Positions 31,063 to 39,784 of a stretch of DNA of 42,920 bases are shown here, piece after piece. The DNA lies in contig JAICQL010000044.1 of the NCBI GenBank assembly GCA_025937895.1, positions 1 through 42,920 on the forward strand, read 5' to 3'. Position numbers and translations under genes: made by a program. Within the stretch, counting starts at the first letter, position 1; every line of letters begins with the position of its first letter. Under the pieces are notes generated by a model, which ran no database searches, was not told the origin of the DNA, and was given only the letters and a program-made list of their open reading frames with translations. Origin of the DNA: Polyangiaceae bacterium. GTDB lineage: Bacteria > Myxococcota_A > Polyangia > Polyangiales > Polyangiaceae.

Positions 31063-33729
31063 ATGATCCGGAAGCATCTGAGCCCATCGTCTCTTCTCGC
31101 TCTCAGCCTGGCTGTCAGCGCCAGCGCCTGCGGAGAGCTGCCCAGCGAGCCCGAGTTGCTCGAGCTGGGCAGCGCCGAGCAAGCGCTCTCGCGCGGCAAG
31201 GGCAATGGCAAGGGCCACGGGAATGACGACAAGCATCAGGTGGGCCACGGAAATGGCCACGAGCATCGGATGAGCCACGGGCGGCATCACCGTCATCACC
31301 AGCACCGCCATCACCAGCACTGGCTGAAGCACCACCGCCGCCCCGGCTGCGATCCAACGCCTGCACCGCCGCAGGATCCGGTGGCCTTCACGCCCGCAGC
31401 GGCCGCGGCCCGCTCGGGGCGCCGCGCTGGTGCAGCCGTGGACTACGGACCGCTCGTCAACGAGCCCATCTACGCGCAGCTGCTGGCCGAGCAGTTCAGC
31501 GATGTGACCCCGGAGAACGCCACCAAGTGGGGCTCGCTGCAGCCCGTCAATCCCAGCGACTGGGATTTCGCCCAGGCTGACGCCATCCGCGATTTCGCCG
31601 AGGACAACGATCTGGCTGTCAAGGGCCACACGTTGCTCTGGCACCAGCAGCAGCCGCCCTTCATCACTCCCGAGACCGCGGCGCGCCAGCTGGAGCGCTA
31701 CGCCGAGCGCCACATCCAGAAGGCCGTGCACCGCTACCGGCGCGACTTCTTCGCCTGGGACGTGGTGAACGAGGCCGTGGCAGACGACGGCAGTGGTCTG
31801 CGGCCCACCATCTATGCGAACGCCCTCGGCGAGCGCTACATCGATCGGGCCTTCCGCGACGCGCGCCAGGCGGATCACGACGCGCAGCTGTATTACAACG
31901 ACTACGGCATCGAGGGCCTGAACGCCAAGAGCGACGCGGCGTACGCGCTGATGCAGCGCTTGCTCGCGCGGCGGGTACCCATCGACGGCATCGGCTTTCA
32001 GGGCCACTTCGACGCGCGCTTCATGCCCAGCCTGGAGGAGCTGACGGCAAACTTCCAGCGCTTTGCTGCGCTGGGCCTGAGCGTGAACGTCAGCGAACTG
32101 GATGTGCGAGTGGCCGCGCTGGGCGGCACGCGCGCGTATCGCCTGGCCGTGCAGAAGCAGATTTACCAGCGCGTGGCCGCAGCCTGTGCGGCGGTGGAGG
32201 GCTGCGAAGGCATCACCACCTGGGGCTTCACCGACGCGCACTCCTGGGTGGACAGCACCTTCGGCGCGGATGACCCGCTGCTCTTCGACGAGGCGTATCA
32301 GAAGAAGCCCGCGTACTTCGGCTACATCGATGGCTTCCTGGGAGTGCCGCTCGACGATCCTGCGCTCGAGCCCAACCTGATCGGCAACAGCAGCCTGGAG
32401 GCGGGCCTCGACGGCTGGAGCTTGCCCGGCGGCGGCGAGCTGTCGACCGAGGTCGAGGAGTCGCACAGCGGTCTGCGCAGCGCGCGCGCCAGCGGGCGCA
32501 CCGATACCTGGCAGGGGCCGCTGCACGAGATAGGCTCGTTCGCGCAGCCTGGCCGCAGCTACGACGTGTCGGTATGGACCCACCTGGACGGTGTGGCCAG
32601 CGCCACGACGAACCTCACTGCGCGGGTCACCTGCGCCGGGCAGGCGCAGACCTTCCTGCCGATCGCCAGTGGAACGGCGACGGACAGCGACTGGGTGGAG
32701 CTCTCGGGCAGCGTGCAGCTGCCGGAGTGTGAGCTCCAGGACGTGGCCGTGTACGTCGAGGGCCCAGCCGCGGGTGTGGACATCCTGGTGGACGATCTGG
32801 CCGTGCGCGAGCAGCCGCTCGCCAACCTGATCAACAACCCCGACTTCGAGGCGGGCACGGCGGGCTGGTTCAACTTCGGCCCGGCCGTGATCGGCACCAG
32901 CAGCGACGCCAACAGCGGCGCTCAGGCTGCCATCGCCACCGGACGTACCGACACCTGGCAGGGCATCGCCACGGATCTGACCGCGCGAGTGGCGCCGCGC
33001 GCCACCTATCGCGCCGAGGCCTTCTTGAAGATCGACGGCGCGGACAGCGCTCGCGTCGGGCTCACTGCCGCGGTGACCTGCGCGGGGCAAGCGACGCAGT
33101 TCTTGCAAGTGGGCTCTGCGACGGGCAACAGCGCCGACTACGTGCGCGTCTCGGGCAGCGTGACCGTGCCCGACTGCACGGTGCAGAGCTTCACCCTGTA
33201 CGCCGAGGGTCCGCCGGCGGGGGTCAATCTGTTGCTGGATGACGCTGCCTTCTGGCAGATCGACGCGGGGCCGCCGCCCAGCGCCAACATCGTCGCCAAC
33301 GGTGGCTTCGAGACGAACACCGACGGCTGGTTCGGCTTCGGCAGCGTCACGGCCACTGCCACCACCGAGCGCGCTCACGGTGGCACGCGCAGCGCACTGA
33401 TCAGCGCCCGCACTGCCAACTGGATGGGGCTTGCCACCAGCCTCGTCGGGCAGCTCACCCCCGGAGCGAGCTACGCGGTGAGCGCCTGGGCGCAGGTCGG
33501 CACGGGCAGCAGCCCGGTCAGCCTCACCTTCCAGAATGCCTGCGACGGCGGCGCCACCAACTTCACGTTCGTGGCCGGCGCCACCGCCAACGCCAGCACG
33601 TGGACCCAGCTGCAGGGCACCCTGGTCGCGCCCAACTGCACGCTGACCACCGGCAACTTCTACATTGAAGGAGCGCCCGCCGGGGTCGACATCTATCTCG
33701 ACGACGTCGAGATCGTGCCGCTGCCCTGA
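31063..33729 (+). CDS. GH10 endo-xylanase lipoprotein with His-rich linker and three CBM4_9-like repeats
   Basis: An 888-residue lipoprotein (lipobox SASAC, Cys23). A His-rich segment (about 51-91, over 15 His) follows. The GH10 catalytic domain spans about 125-430, with acid/base Glu237 (WDVVNEAV) and nucleophile Glu345 (VSELDVRV). Three similar C-terminal modules of about 147 residues occupy about 437-583, 587-733 and 741-886, each starting with an NxSLE/NPDFE/NGGFE signature and ending in EGPAAGVDILVDD-like text; they resemble CBM4/9 carbohydrate-binding modules. It would cleave xylan at the cell surface. Start ATG 31063 has AGGAG five bases upstream; the frame is open to 30925 but lacks a signal there. 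The 307-base upstream gap (30756-31062) holds a TTCAC/GTGAA inverted repeat (about 30898-30916). Confidence 0.95.
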   Translation: MIRKHLSPSSLLALSLAVSASACGELPSEPELLELGSAEQALSRGKGNGKGHGNDDKHQVGHGNGHEHRMSHGRHHRHHQHRHHQHWLKHHRRPGCDPTPAPPQDPVAFTPAAAAARSGRRAGAAVDYGPLVNEPIYAQLLAEQFSDVTPENATKWGSLQPVNPSDWDFAQADAIRDFAEDNDLAVKGHTLLWHQQQPPFITPETAARQLERYAERHIQKAVHRYRRDFFAWDVVNEAVADDGSGLRPTIYANALGERYIDRAFRDARQADHDAQLYYNDYGIEGLNAKSDAAYALMQRLLARRVPIDGIGFQGHFDARFMPSLEELTANFQRFAALGLSVNVSELDVRVAALGGTRAYRLAVQKQIYQRVAAACAAVEGCEGITTWGFTDAHSWVDSTFGADDPLLFDEAYQKKPAYFGYIDGFLGVPLDDPALEPNLIGNSSLEAGLDGWSLPGGGELSTEVEESHSGLRSARASGRTDTWQGPLHEIGSFAQPGRSYDVSVWTHLDGVASATTNLTARVTCAGQAQTFLPIASGTATDSDWVELSGSVQLPECELQDVAVYVEGPAAGVDILVDDLAVREQPLANLINNPDFEAGTAGWFNFGPAVIGTSSDANSGAQAAIATGRTDTWQGIATDLTARVAPRATYRAEAFLKIDGADSARVGLTAAVTCAGQATQFLQVGSATGNSADYVRVSGSVTVPDCTVQSFTLYAEGPPAGVNLLLDDAAFWQIDAGPPPSANIVANGGFETNTDGWFGFGSVTATATTERAHGGTRSALISARTANWMGLATSLVGQLTPGASYAVSAWAQVGTGSSPVSLTFQNACDGGATNFTFVAGATANASTWTQLQGTLVAPNCTLTTGNFYIEGAPAGVDIYLDDVEIVPLP

Positions 33730-33896
33730 GCGACTGACGATGGGCTCGGGCGTTGCTCCGGCAGCGCCCGAGCGCCGCACCTGCGCGCACGGGCCCGGCC
33801 CTGCCCGCGCTCGGTTGGCCCATTTCCGGCCAGAAAGCGCGCCGCGCGCCGCCCTCGAGCTTGTTTTCAGCCCCGTGCTCGTGGCAGCTAGGCGGC

Positions 33897-34778
33897 GTGG
33901 CGATCGAGTGGTTTCCGGGTCACATGCGCGAGGCCCGCAAGGAAGCGGCCGAGACGCTGCGCAAGACGGACGTCGTGCTGGAGGTGCTGGACGCGCGTGT
34001 GCCCTTCTCCAGCTGCAATCCAGGCATCGAGGAGCTGCGGCGCAAGCTGCAGCGCCCGGCGCTCAAGATCTTGAACAAGCAGGACCTGGCTGACCCCGAG
34101 CGGACCCGCGAGTGGCTGGCGTATTACAACGCCCAACCCGGCGTGCGCGCCGTGGCCCTGTCGGCCAAGCAAGGCCCCAGCGTGAAGCGCTTGCCCGAGC
34201 GCGCGCTCGCCCTGGCTCCGCATCGCGCCAGGCCGGCCAAGCCGCTGCGAATGCTGATCCTCGGCATCCCCAACGTGGGCAAGTCCACCCTGATGAACAG
34301 CCTGCTGCGCCGCAGCGTGAGCAAGGTGGGTAACGAGCCCGCGCTCACCAAGCATCAGTTCGGTCACGATCTGGGCAATCACATGTGGCTGGTCGACACG
34401 CCCGGCATGCTCTGGCCAGACATCGAGCAGCGCGCCGCGCTCAAGCTCGCCGCCACCCACAGCATTGGCCCCGCCGCGTACGATCCGGTGGAGGTCGCCG
34501 CAGAGCTGGCTCGCTACCTGCTCGACAACTACGCCGAGCTCTTCACCCGTCGCTTCCCCGTGGCAGCACCCAGCGCCAGCGGCCCGGACCTGATCGCCGA
34601 GATCGGCCGGCTGCGCTCGCTGCTCGGCAAGGGTGGCGTGCCGGATCTCGCCCGCGCCGCGCGCACCCTGCTCGGCGAGTTTCGCGACGGCACCCTCGGC
34701 AAAATCAGCCTGGAGAGCCCGGCGCAGCTGCCCCCGCCCGTGCAGGGCGCGCCCCATTCCGGTGCAGCCACCGGCTAG
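33897..34778 (+). CDS. Ribosome biogenesis GTPase, RbgA (YlqF) type
   Basis: A 293-residue circularly permuted GTPase: G4 NKQD (60-63) precedes G1 GIPNVGKS (123-130), G2 Thr151 and G3 DTPG (167-170). The N-terminal EWFPGHMREARK is the family signature, and VLDARVPFSSCNP is the usual block. RbgA acts in late assembly of the large ribosomal subunit. The length is close to B. subtilis RbgA (282). Start GTG 33897 is the family N-terminus, with a weak AGGCGG upstream; the frame is open to 33753. The gene sits between a xylanase and a flagellin gene, with no other ribosome-assembly genes nearby. Confidence 0.93.
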   Translation: MAIEWFPGHMREARKEAAETLRKTDVVLEVLDARVPFSSCNPGIEELRRKLQRPALKILNKQDLADPERTREWLAYYNAQPGVRAVALSAKQGPSVKRLPERALALAPHRARPAKPLRMLILGIPNVGKSTLMNSLLRRSVSKVGNEPALTKHQFGHDLGNHMWLVDTPGMLWPDIEQRAALKLAATHSIGPAAYDPVEVAAELARYLLDNYAELFTRRFPVAAPSASGPDLIAEIGRLRSLLGKGGVPDLARAARTLLGEFRDGTLGKISLESPAQLPPPVQGAPHSGAATG

Positions 34779-34893
34779 CCGCGAAAGATCGTTCAAGGCG
34801 CCTGTTTCACTCCCGTTCACTGGGCTGCGGGCACATGGATGTGCACGCTGTGCGCCAACCCGATGGCGCCGAACACCCCAGGGAAGGGGCCAC

Positions 34894-35724
34894 ATGGCAC
34901 TGTCCGTTCAAACGAACGTCTCCTCGATGGAGGCGCAGAAGAACCTTGGCTTCAACCAAGGTCAGCTCCAGCTCAGCTTCAACCGCCTGTCCAGCGGCTT
35001 CCGCATCAACTCCGCCAAGGATGATGCCGCCGGCCTGGCCATCAGCGAAAACCTGAAGAGCCAGGTGCGCTCCTTCGCCGTTGCCGAGCGCAACGCGGGC
35101 GACGGCATCTCCATGGCTCAGACTGCCGAAGGCGCGCTCGGCGAGGTGCACAACATCCTCGGCCGCATGCGCGAGCTCGCGGTGCAGGCCTCCAACGGCA
35201 GCCTCACCGACACCGATCGCAGCTTCCTGCAGACCGAGTTCTCGGAGCTCCAGTCCGAGATCACCCGTATCCAGGGCTCCGCCAAGTTCAACGGCAAGGT
35301 CCTGCTCGGCGCGGCCCCCACCGCCATCACCCTGCAAGTCGGCCTCGACTCCGTCAGCGCCGACCAGATCCAGCTCACCCTCGGCGGCGTGGCGCTCACC
35401 ACCATCTCCAGCTCCGGGGTGAGCCTGGCCGGCACCAGCGCCACCAGCGCCCTCGCCTCGCTGTCCACCATCGACACGGCGATCACCAACATCTCCACCG
35501 CGCGCTCCAGCTTCGGCTCCGCCATGAACCGCCTGGAGGTTGCGCAGAGCAACATCCAGACCATGCGCCTCAACCTCTCGGCTGCGAACTCCCGCATCCG
35601 CGATGTGGACGTGGCCAACGAGACCTCGCAGATGTCGCGCAATCAAGTGCTCTCGCAGGCAGGCCTCTCGGTGCTTGCACAAGCCAACCAGCTGCCGCAG
35701 AGCGCGCTCAGCTTGCTGCAGTGA
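34894..35724 (+). CDS. fliC: Flagellin
   Basis: A 276-residue short flagellin. The conserved N-terminal D0/D1 runs to about residue 140 (MALSVQTNVSSMEAQKNLGF, LSSGFRINSAKDDAAGLAIS, MRELAVQASNG) and the C-terminal D1/D0 from about 195 (SSFGSAMNRLEVAQSNIQ, RIRDVDVANETSQMSRNQVL, ALSLLQ end). The variable D2/D3 domain is almost absent. It is exported by the flagellar type III system, so no signal peptide is expected. Start ATG 34894 has AGGGAAGGGG upstream. No other flagellar gene lies in the window, so this is a stand-alone copy; no clear sigma-28 or sigma-54 promoter was found. Confidence 0.95.
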   Translation: MALSVQTNVSSMEAQKNLGFNQGQLQLSFNRLSSGFRINSAKDDAAGLAISENLKSQVRSFAVAERNAGDGISMAQTAEGALGEVHNILGRMRELAVQASNGSLTDTDRSFLQTEFSELQSEITRIQGSAKFNGKVLLGAAPTAITLQVGLDSVSADQIQLTLGGVALTTISSSGVSLAGTSATSALASLSTIDTAITNISTARSSFGSAMNRLEVAQSNIQTMRLNLSAANSRIRDVDVANETSQMSRNQVLSQAGLSVLAQANQLPQSALSLLQ

Positions 35725-35749
35725 GTCACGCCACGAAGGCGTCGCGCCG

Positions 35750-35767
35750 CACCTGCGCGGGCAGGTG
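35750..35767 (+). terminator. Hairpin downstream of flagellin gene
   Basis: CACCTGC (35750-35756) pairs with GCAGGTG (35761-35767), giving a 7-bp stem with a 4-base loop, 25 bases after the flagellin stop. There is no T-run, so it is a weak terminator candidate. Confidence 0.45.
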
Positions 35768-35898
35768 GCGCTCGTCGAGCAGGAGCGAGAGCTCGTCGAG
35801 CGCCCCCGGGCAAACACGATACTGCGCGCGTCTGCGGGGTGAATCTTCCGCGTCAGTGCGGGGAGCTCAGGGCAACATGTGACCGCGGCAGCACTGGC

Positions 35899-37344
35899 TC
35901 AAGCCACGAGCGCATCGATCAGGCCGCCTTGCAGCCCTGGCGCGCCAAAGTCCACGACGGGGCCGCCCTGGCGGCGAACGCCGTTGGCAGTGATCAGCGT
36001 GTTGAGCAGGCGGTTATTGCCGGCACCGCCGGCGTCGACGTATTGCCCGGTGCGCAGGAAGCCGCCTGCGCTGCCCGCGATGATGATCGGCAGGTTGTTG
36101 AAGGAGTGCGAGGGGCCGATCGCGACGTGTGAGGTCCAGAGCGCGTACGAGGCGTCCAGCAAGGTGCCCGACGGGGTGCCATAAGAAGAGAAGCGATCGA
36201 GCAGGTGCTTGAAGGTGAGCATGCGAATGCGATCGATCTCGACGTGGACCTCGACCGCGTTCGCGATGGGCTGGCCGTCATTCCCGTCGCTGGTCTGCCG
36301 GTGGCTGATCCAATGGAAGCGCTCGGACTGCACGCCATTGACGGTGTAGCGTGTGGCGTCGGTGCCGTCGCCGATCTGCAGCGTGGCCACCCGGCTCAGG
36401 TTACACGCGAAGGCGAACGCGGCGAGATCGATCTGCAGCTTCGCCACGTCCTCGATCGTGTTGTCGGTGCGGCGGAACGCGCTGCCCTCGTTCAAGGCTT
36501 GAATGGCGGGGACGTCGAGCCGCTCCGCGCTGCAAGCGGCCATGGCCATCATGGCGTTCTCGATGTCCCTCACGCTGCTGAAGTGGAGATCGAGCCGGCT
36601 GCGGTCCTCGCTGCTGAGCGACGGCAGGTTCATGAGGCTGTTGAGCTCTTCGCGCACCAGATCGTTGACGCTGCGCCGCCGCAGCGCGAGCCGCTCGGCT
36701 TCGCCGCTGTTGGCGCCGGTCCCGGGCTGCACCAGCCCCATGAGCCGCTGGTACACGTTCCAGGGGTTGCCCTCGGCGGCCCGCACCTGATTCGCAGCGC
36801 GGAACGAGAGCTTCTCGTCAATGTAGCCGCCCTTGCGGCCCGCATAGAGCGTCAGCGGCTCCACGCCGGCCGGGTGCAGCTCGCTGGCGATGAGCGTGTC
36901 GGCAGAGATGCCCGTGGCCACCGCGCTCTGGGCATCGCCCGCGGGTTGTGCGGCGGTCAGGCACTGGACCAGACCCAGCGCGTGCCCGCAACCTCGGTTG
37001 GAGAACGGATAGTTGACCCCGCGGACGATGAGCAGCTTCGAGGCGTAGTCAGCGAGCAAGCCCGTCGCACGGTCGCTGGCGAAGGAGCTCATGCCCCCGG
37101 TCGTCAGCGGGCCGAGCTCGGTGGGCCAGAACTTCTCCGGCTCCTGCCGGAACGCCTGCACGACCCCGTTGGCGGTGCAGATGAACATGCCAAAGGTGGG
37201 CGGGGGCGCGGGTGCGGGTGCGGCCGCATCCTGGGCGAACGCCGAGCGCTCGGGCAGGCCCTCCAGAAACGGCAGGGCAATCCCCAGCCCGCCGACGGTG
37301 CGCAAGAACGCGCGCCGGCCCGTACGCAGCTTCTGACTCTTCAC
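35899..37344 (-). CDS. DUF1552 domain protein, Tat-exported
   Basis: A 481-residue protein of the DUF1552 family with a twin-arginine type N-terminus (GRRAFLRT then a hydrophobic GLGIALPFLEGLP). Family marks include FICTANGVVQAFRQ, LLADYASKLLIVRGVNYPF, HALGLVQCLTAA, FSSVRDIENAMMAMAAC, FAFACNLSRVATLQIGDGTD and SHSFNNLPIIIAG. Such proteins pair with DUF1592/DUF1588 proteins in Myxococcota and Planctomycetes; the biochemical function is not known. Start GTG 37344 overlaps the stop of the DUF1592 gene (GTGA), so the two are one operon and probably one complex or pathway in the periplasm or at the surface. Confidence 0.92.
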   Translation of the reverse strand: MKSQKLRTGRRAFLRTVGGLGIALPFLEGLPERSAFAQDAAAPAPAPPPTFGMFICTANGVVQAFRQEPEKFWPTELGPLTTGGMSSFASDRATGLLADYASKLLIVRGVNYPFSNRGCGHALGLVQCLTAAQPAGDAQSAVATGISADTLIASELHPAGVEPLTLYAGRKGGYIDEKLSFRAANQVRAAEGNPWNVYQRLMGLVQPGTGANSGEAERLALRRRSVNDLVREELNSLMNLPSLSSEDRSRLDLHFSSVRDIENAMMAMAACSAERLDVPAIQALNEGSAFRRTDNTIEDVAKLQIDLAAFAFACNLSRVATLQIGDGTDATRYTVNGVQSERFHWISHRQTSDGNDGQPIANAVEVHVEIDRIRMLTFKHLLDRFSSYGTPSGTLLDASYALWTSHVAIGPSHSFNNLPIIIAGSAGGFLRTGQYVDAGGAGNNRLLNTLITANGVRRQGGPVVDFGAPGLQGGLIDALVA

Positions 37345-39029
37345 AGTGCACCTCCCAGCGGGCTGCGTTGCCCGAACGCAGGGCTCGCCACCACGGTCAG
37401 CAACAGCTCCTTGATCGATTCATCCTCCAGAGCGCTCGCGCGCTGCAGCCCCGCGATCAGCGCCGCGTCGGCCGCGTCGATGTCACGCCCCAGGCCATAC
37501 TCTGCCAGGTGCCGCGCATAACAGGCGTGTGCCCGTGGGCTCTCCGCGAGCAGCGACATGAGCTCCGCCGCGCCATCGAATGGCACCAGGCCGGCGCCAA
37601 AGTCGTATTCGCTGCTCGTGTCCACGGGCTTGCCGTTGTCCGTCTCTCGCAGCTGGCCCATGGCATCGAAGTTCTCGAACGCGAAGCCGATGGGATTGAT
37701 GATCGTGGTGTGGCAGCCCGAGCCGCACGTGCCCGGACCGGTGTGAGCGTTGACGCGCTCGCGGTTCGTCTGCCCTGGCTCCACGGTGGGCAGGGCCGGG
37801 ATGATCCCGGGCGGTGGGGAGAGCGCAGCGCACATCATCGTGCGATTGATCTCCACCCCGCGATGGATCGAGTCTGGATCGCGCAGCGTGCCATTGTAGG
37901 CGAGGAAGCCGAGCCGCGTGAACAGCCCGGGACGCTCCGGCCCGAGGTCAATCTGCTGCAGCTCGGCGCCCGCCACATCGACGCCGTAGAAGGGCGCCAG
38001 CTCTTCATTGGCGTAGGCGACCGTGGAGGTGAGCAGAGCGTGGAGGCCGAGGCCGCTCTGGAACAGATGCTCCAGAAAGAGCGCCTCCGCACGGGCCAGG
38101 GTTGGATTGAGCGACTCCTGGTGCTGCGGAAAGCTGACGGGGTCTTTGGCGATCGAGAGGTAACGATCGAGGCCGAAGAGCTCGTCGTGGAAGTGCTGAA
38201 TGGCCTCGACAGCGTCGGGCGCCTCGAGCATCTGGCGGGCGAGCCCCAGCACACCGGCAGGCTCATCCAGCGCGCCGGACGCGGCCGCGTCGAGCAGCTC
38301 ATCGTTCGGGGTGGTGTTGCGCAGCAGAAAAGAGAGCTTGGAGGCGATCTCGAAGCCCGAGAGCGGCGCGCCGTCGGCGCCCAGCTCCGTCCGGTACAAG
38401 AAGTGCGGCGACTGCAGCATGGCTTCGATCACCAGCTGCGCGCCGTCGGCACGCGTGTCGCCGCTCTCGAGGACGCTGGGCCCCAGGTCAAAGAGGGCGC
38501 GATAGCGAGCCTGTTCATCAGCCGTGAGCTCGCGCCGGTACACGCGCCGCCCGAGGCTCGCGATGAGCTCGCCGCCGTCCGTCCCCGGGAAGATGCGCGC
38601 CAGCGCCGCCGGATCGCGCGCGACCTGCTGGCTCAACGCCTCCGCCGCGCGCTGGTAGTCGAGGCGCAGGTTCGGGGTGACGGTCAGCGCGCGCTCGTTG
38701 TTCGAGAACGAGCCGTTCGGCGGATCGCTGGTGAAGCTGAGCGAGAGCGCGGGCTCCTGGTCGAGCTGGAGCACGTCCCGCACGCTGCGCTCCCACTGGG
38801 CATGCGTCAGGCGCACCATACGCGACCGCACCGGCGTTCCGTCGAGCGCCACGCCGGGAAGTGTGCCCGGATCATCGGCCCCACCGCTGGGACCTTGCGA
38901 GGTGGGGTTGCCGCCTTCGTCCGGCGGCGAGAGCGCCGGTGTTTCATCATATGACACACCCTCGCTCAGGGTGCCATCGCAGGCTAGCGCTCCAATGGCG
39001 AGCGCCGCCAGCGTAGTGATACGTCGCAT
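37341..39029 (-). CDS. DUF1592/DUF1588-containing lipoprotein
   Basis: A 562-residue lipoprotein (lipobox IGALAC, Cys near residue 16). After a linker it carries the DUF1587/1595/1592/1588/1585 domain string found in planctomycete and myxobacterial cytochrome-like surface proteins. Marks are VRLTHAQWERSVRDVLQLD (start), LSQQVARDPAALARIFPG, LVIEAMLQSPHFLYRTELG (DUF1592), FASKLSF, GVEINRTMMCAAL and GPGTCGSGCHTTIINPIGFAFENFDAMG, whose CGSGCH looks like a c-type haem-binding motif (C-x-x-CH). Start ATG 39029 has GAGGAG four bases upstream. It is the first gene of a two-gene operon with the DUF1552 protein. Confidence 0.92.
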   Translation of the reverse strand: MRRITTLAALAIGALACDGTLSEGVSYDETPALSPPDEGGNPTSQGPSGGADDPGTLPGVALDGTPVRSRMVRLTHAQWERSVRDVLQLDQEPALSLSFTSDPPNGSFSNNERALTVTPNLRLDYQRAAEALSQQVARDPAALARIFPGTDGGELIASLGRRVYRRELTADEQARYRALFDLGPSVLESGDTRADGAQLVIEAMLQSPHFLYRTELGADGAPLSGFEIASKLSFLLRNTTPNDELLDAAASGALDEPAGVLGLARQMLEAPDAVEAIQHFHDELFGLDRYLSIAKDPVSFPQHQESLNPTLARAEALFLEHLFQSGLGLHALLTSTVAYANEELAPFYGVDVAGAELQQIDLGPERPGLFTRLGFLAYNGTLRDPDSIHRGVEINRTMMCAALSPPPGIIPALPTVEPGQTNRERVNAHTGPGTCGSGCHTTIINPIGFAFENFDAMGQLRETDNGKPVDTSSEYDFGAGLVPFDGAAELMSLLAESPRAHACYARHLAEYGLGRDIDAADAALIAGLQRASALEDESIKELLLTVVASPAFGQRSPLGGAL

Positions 39030-39784
39030 GAGGCTCCTCTCTCTGGAGCACCGCACGTACTCCGGATCAATTACGCCCATCGAGTAGTCTCATGAGTCGG
39101 AAGCGAAGGCAAGCCGTGACGCGATCTCCTCATGCTGCTCGCTTTCAAACACGATGAGACATCGCAGCGATTGTGACCTCGGCTCTTCCGCGTTGCGACC
39201 TCCGGCTCACCTCGTTCGGATCTTAGGCGAGTAGAATTCGCGATTGCGTCGCGTCGCCCGCAGCGAGGACGCAGAACGAGAAAGTGGCAGCTCAGCTGCA
39301 GCAGCCTTGCAGAGCGGGTCAGCAGTGCCGGGGCTGGCTCGCGCCCACCCGGATGCATCAGTGTAGACTCGGCTCGCCGCCGCACAACTGCAATGCCCGC
39401 TGCCATTTCTCGCCATGAGCGCGCGAGGGTGTGGGCGGTGAGACAGAGTCGTGAGTCCGCGCCCGCCCGCGCGAGTTGCACCACCCCGGCTCACTGCCGT
39501 CGTCCGCCTGGCGGGGCTCAGTGCGGCCGGCACCCAGCCGTAGAGGCCGAGCAACGGTCCATATTCGGCGGAGCTCCTCGTGCGAGCTTGTCCTGCAAGG
39601 TATCCCGCGCGCGCTCGCTGATTGCGGTAGTGAGGGCGGCGGCCAGGGCCCCGAAGATGGCGCAGGGGCGTGTGCCTGAGGCCCGGCCCACCCCCAGCTT
39701 CGCCGGTACGGCAGCGCGCGGCGGCGTGCGGTCTGCTCGCCTTCCGCTTGCTTTCACGCCCCTGGAGCAGGCAGCGTTTCCGCG
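39030..39784. other. 755-base gene-poor gap between the DUF1592 and lactate permease genes
   Basis: No frame here carries a recognisable protein, signal peptide or gene-like codon pattern. The left part (about 39060-39260) is less GC-rich than its surroundings and contains ATGAGA/TCTCAT pairs; the right part is GC-rich. It should hold the promoters of the two divergent neighbouring genes, but no promoter stands out. Confidence 0.5.

Noticed and set aside
31060..33780. 906-residue minus-strand frame opposite the xylanase
   Set aside because: Shadow of the GH10 gene; repeated composition mirrors the CBM repeats of the real gene.
34779..34893. Sigma-28 or sigma-54 promoter before the flagellin gene
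   Set aside because: The GG/GC and TAAA/GCCGATAA spacings do not fit either consensus.
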